From BRH-c54 sp965284565 (lineage in GTDB: Bacteria > Bacteroidota > Bacteroidia > Flavobacteriales_E > Vicingaceae), in contig OZ260100.1 in the NCBI GenBank assembly GCA_965284565.1, positions 1,488,001-1,552,000 on the forward strand: a stretch of 64,000 bases of DNA. Direction: 5' to 3'. The translations under genes were made by a program, and so were the position numbers. How positions within the stretch are numbered: the first letter of the stretch is position 1; every line of letters begins with the position of its first letter. The notes under the pieces are model-generated. The model did no database searches and was not told the DNA's origin. It saw only the letters and a list, made by a program, of their open reading frames with translations. Below are positions 61,762-64,000 of the stretch, piece after piece.

Positions 61762-62433
61762 ATGGATGTGAAGAAAATTCGCCAGGAACTTAATGAGATA
61801 ATAAAAAATATTGTGGAACATTCTGAAAGTTTTCCTGCTAATAGACCTATTCCATCATTAGAAGTAAGTGCTGTTATTTCTAAAGTAAACAAAATGCAAG
61901 AGCGATTAGCGGTACTAAAGTACTTGCTCGAAGTTCAAGAAAATCAACAAAAAGCTACTCCTTCACAAGGGCCAACAAGTACTCAAGAAGAAGAATTGGT
62001 AGCACCAGAAAGTGCTGTTTCAGAAATAATTATTACCGAACAAGTTGCCGAGCCGGAAGCTTCTGTTATTGAAACTCCTGAAGCAACTCAGCAAGAAGAA
62101 CAAGAAAAAGAACCACAAGAAAAAATGGAAGACAAAGTGATTAGCGCTACGGAAGATTTAAAAGCTAATCAAGAAGTTGCCCAAAAATTAAGTAGAACGC
62201 CTATTAAAAATTTAAAAGAAGCTTTTTCTTTAAACGACAGGTATTTGTTTGCAAATGAGTTGTTTGATAAAAACATGGAAGCGTTTAATAATTTAATTAA
62301 AACCATTGATGAATCTAGCAACATAAATGAAGCTAATGAGAAACTTATTACTGCTAAAACTCAATATAATTGGGATGAGGAAAATAATTTCTATGTGGAG
62401 TTTTCTATTTTGGTAGAAAGAAGATTTAGCTAA
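61762..62433 (+). CDS. conserved Bacteroidetes protein, LNDRYLF family
   Basis: 223 residues from ATG 61762 (a 3-residue longer TTG frame overlaps the -7 element). The N-terminus (about 1-65) is helical. The middle (about 70-135) is a low-complexity Glu/Gln/Pro linker. The C-terminus has the well-conserved PIKNLKEAFSLNDRYLFAN, ELFDKNMEAFNNLIKTID and VERRFS seen in many Bacteroidetes proteins of unknown function. It precedes the M28 peptidase by 15 bases and is divergent from tdk. Confidence 0.85.
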   Translation: MDVKKIRQELNEIIKNIVEHSESFPANRPIPSLEVSAVISKVNKMQERLAVLKYLLEVQENQQKATPSQGPTSTQEEELVAPESAVSEIIITEQVAEPEASVIETPEATQQEEQEKEPQEKMEDKVISATEDLKANQEVAQKLSRTPIKNLKEAFSLNDRYLFANELFDKNMEAFNNLIKTIDESSNINEANEKLITAKTQYNWDEENNFYVEFSILVERRFS

Positions 62434-62448
62434 TAAAATAGTTAAGTG

Positions 62449-63705
62449 ATGCTGAAAAATAGTTTATTTTTTTTGGGTTTTTTTTTAGTTGTAATTCCCG
62501 CTAAAAGTCAGGATGTAGAATATGCTAAAAAGATGTTAGACACCTTATCATCCTCTTATTTTGAAGGTAGAGGAGCAGTAAACAAAGGGGAAAGAAAAGC
62601 AGCAGATTTTATTACCAAAGAATACAAAAAACTAGGGTTAAAATCTTTTCAAGAAAGTTTTTTACAGCATTTTAATTATAACATCAACACTTTTTCGGGA
62701 AAATTGGAGGTGGCTATAGATGGTAAAAAACTCATTCCTGGAAAAGATTATATTGTTGGAGCTGCATCAAGCAAGTTGCTAGGCGAATTTGATTTAGTGC
62801 ATTACAATTCCACTAATTTACCCACTAAAAAAGAGTTGCAAAAACTAACCAAGAGAGATTTTTTCTTCAATAAAATAATTGTAATTGATAATGAAGGGAT
62901 AGAAAAGGATAACGAAATTTTAAAAGCACTTCAAATTAATGTTTTTAATGCTGCGGGGATAATTTTATTGGAAAATAAATTGACTCAATCCATAGCAACT
63001 TCTTATGAGAAATATGCTGTGCTTCACATTCTGAGAGAAGTCGTAGATCGAAATGCTCGAAAAATAGCAGTAAATATCAATCAGCAATTAATCAGCAATT
63101 TTAAATCACAAAATGTAATTGGTTATATAGAGGGAACGGATTTTCCTGATTCAATTATTGCAGTTTCCGCTCATTATGATCATTTAGGAAGAATGGGTGA
63201 TGAGGTTTATTTTCCTGGAGCAAATGATAATGCTGCTGGAGTGGCTATGCTGCTAAATTTTGCTAAATATTTTAGTGAAAACCCACCGAAAAAAACCATG
63301 GTTTTTATGGCTTTTGGAGCAGAGGAATCAGGTATTTTGGGTTCTCGCTTTTTTGTGGGAAATCCATTGTTTAAATTACAACGATTGAATTTTCTTATTA
63401 ATTTAGATGTAATTGGAACTGGAACTGATGGCATTATGGTAGTAAATGGAGCTGATTTATCACAAGCATTTGCCTTGTTGGAGTCGTGCAACGAAAAAAA
63501 TTATGTCCCTGAAATTAAAAAACGAAAAAATGCCCCCAACAGCGACCATTTTTGGTTTGCTCAAAAAGGAATTCCAGCTTTTTTTATTTATGGGTTAGGT
63601 GGTGGAACAGCCTATCATGATATTGATGATACTTCCGATAAATTGAAATTGGAAAAATACAATGATGTTTTTTTATTAATCAGAGATTTTATTATACAAT
63701 TATAA
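62449..63705 (+). CDS. secreted M28-family zinc aminopeptidase
   Basis: 418 residues from ATG 62449 (the GTG at 62446 would add one Met). Signal peptide LFFLGFFLVVIPAKSQ. The M28 peptidase domain has zinc ligands in SAHYDHLG, GANDNAAGVAML, AFGAEESGILGSR, LDVIGTG and the C-terminal ANSDHFWF-type motif (seen as PNSDHFWFAQ), plus GGGTAYHDIDDTSD. A PA-type domain precedes it. It releases N-terminal amino acids in the periplasm or outside. Directly followed by the sensor gene. Confidence 0.92.
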   Translation: MLKNSLFFLGFFLVVIPAKSQDVEYAKKMLDTLSSSYFEGRGAVNKGERKAADFITKEYKKLGLKSFQESFLQHFNYNINTFSGKLEVAIDGKKLIPGKDYIVGAASSKLLGEFDLVHYNSTNLPTKKELQKLTKRDFFFNKIIVIDNEGIEKDNEILKALQINVFNAAGIILLENKLTQSIATSYEKYAVLHILREVVDRNARKIAVNINQQLISNFKSQNVIGYIEGTDFPDSIIAVSAHYDHLGRMGDEVYFPGANDNAAGVAMLLNFAKYFSENPPKKTMVFMAFGAEESGILGSRFFVGNPLFKLQRLNFLINLDVIGTGTDGIMVVNGADLSQAFALLESCNEKNYVPEIKKRKNAPNSDHFWFAQKGIPAFFIYGLGGGTAYHDIDDTSDKLKLEKYNDVFLLIRDFIIQL

Positions 63706-63714
63706 CAAGCATTA

Positions 63715-64000
63715 ATGGTGTTGAGAATAGTGAAAAGGATAAAGATTGGGAATCGCATATTTAGCTTGCTATTAATGCTTTATCTGATTAATGTTTCAGC
63801 AGTTTTCGCACAAACATCCGTAGTACAAGCTACCACTCCCGAAGTCAATTTCACTAATTTTAATACAGAGCAAGGCTTGGCATTAAGCTCTATTTCTTGT
63901 GGAATTATCGACCAAAGAGGAAATTTATGGTTTGGTACTTTTGGTGGAGGAGTAAGTCGTTTTGATGGAAAACAGTTTGCCACATTTACCACCGCCAATG
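63715..64000 (+). CDS. 5' end of a two-component regulator propeller sensor protein
   Basis: The frame opens at ATG 63715 and has no stop to the window end; 95 residues are visible. Signal peptide LLLMLYLINVSAVFAQ, then a typical reg_prop opening: TNFNTEQGLALSSISCGIIDQ, with RGNLWFGTFGGGVSRFDG following, the W-x-G-T-x-G-G-x-S-x-x-D pattern of the β-propeller repeats in hybrid sensor kinases (two-component regulator propeller). The rest, including any kinase domain, lies outside. Confidence 0.8.
   Translation, partial: MVLRIVKRIKIGNRIFSLLLMLYLINVSAVFAQTSVVQATTPEVNFTNFNTEQGLALSSISCGIIDQRGNLWFGTFGGGVSRFDGKQFATFTTAN

Noticed and set aside
1..64000. CRISPR array, tRNA, rRNA or prophage
   Set aside because: No regularly spaced repeats, cloverleaf-like sequences, rRNA-like stretches or phage structural genes were recognised.

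Overview
The window is AT-rich bacterial DNA from a Bacteroidetes lineage, most likely Flavobacteriales or a close relative. Three things point there. Many genes are preceded by a TAnnTTTG -7 element, the Bacteroidetes promoter signature. Several secreted proteins carry type IX secretion (T9SS) C-terminal domains or gliding-associated architecture. The housekeeping set is also typical: PaaG/PaaH/PaaI, a KorAB fusion-type 2-oxoacid:ferredoxin oxidoreductase, PorV-like and helix-hairpin-helix outer-membrane proteins, and a CD-poor 'LNDRYLF' family protein. No tRNA, rRNA, CRISPR array, prophage or insertion-sequence transposase was recognised. Both window ends cut through genes.

Layout. 1-1.2 kb: a 5'-truncated lipoprotein and a small TPR membrane protein. 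1.3-13 kb: housekeeping genes, namely a CoA-binding protein, gpmI, paaI-paaH-paaG (minus), yicC-gmk-nadD (plus), a heme-binding c-type protein, a GNAT enzyme, a glycosyltransferase converging on hemH, a small T9SS cargo, mce (methylmalonyl-CoA epimerase), a yceI gene with a palindromic operator, and rdgB.

14.6-35.2 kb: a surface-polysaccharide locus. It has a WecE/RffA-type aminotransferase, a multipass candidate polymerase, a Wzx-like flippase, two N-acetyl-sugar amidotransferases (WbpG-like), an epimerase with Phe in place of the catalytic Tyr, at least six glycosyltransferases, two FkbM and two other methyltransferases, a PAPS-type sulfotransferase and galE. The core is a tightly packed ten-gene plus-strand run (22091-32286) with 1-4 base overlaps. 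It ends in an 819-residue protein made of two tandem copies of one glycosyltransferase. At least six genes here can only start at TTG. The likely product is a methylated, possibly sulfated and amidino- or aminosugar-containing glycan.

35.2-51 kb: an outer-membrane barrel protein, korAB, two large paralogous T9SS type-B surface proteins (1392- and 850-residue reading frames), the adenosylcobalamin-dependent ribonucleotide reductase nrdJ and a long-form ispH. 51-64 kb: an orphan gene, pabB, a RelE/ribbon-helix-helix toxin-antitoxin pair with operator iterons, an RfbD-like reductase, a paaY / small membrane protein / PorV-like / HhH-barrel operon, a CorC-type transporter, a frameshifted nucleoside-deoxyribosyltransferase-like gene, tdk, a conserved Bacteroidetes protein, an M28 peptidase and the start of a propeller-type sensor.

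Noncoding structure: six rho-independent-type terminator hairpins (one of them REP-like), a small inverted-repeat element (MITE-like, ends AACCACATAG) in two copies plus a solo end, and several REP-like palindromes. The items most worth a second look are the tandem glycosyltransferase, the frameshifted deoxyribosyltransferase-like gene, the paired amidotransferases lacking HisH/HisF partners, the TTG-start usage and the dispersed inverted-repeat element.
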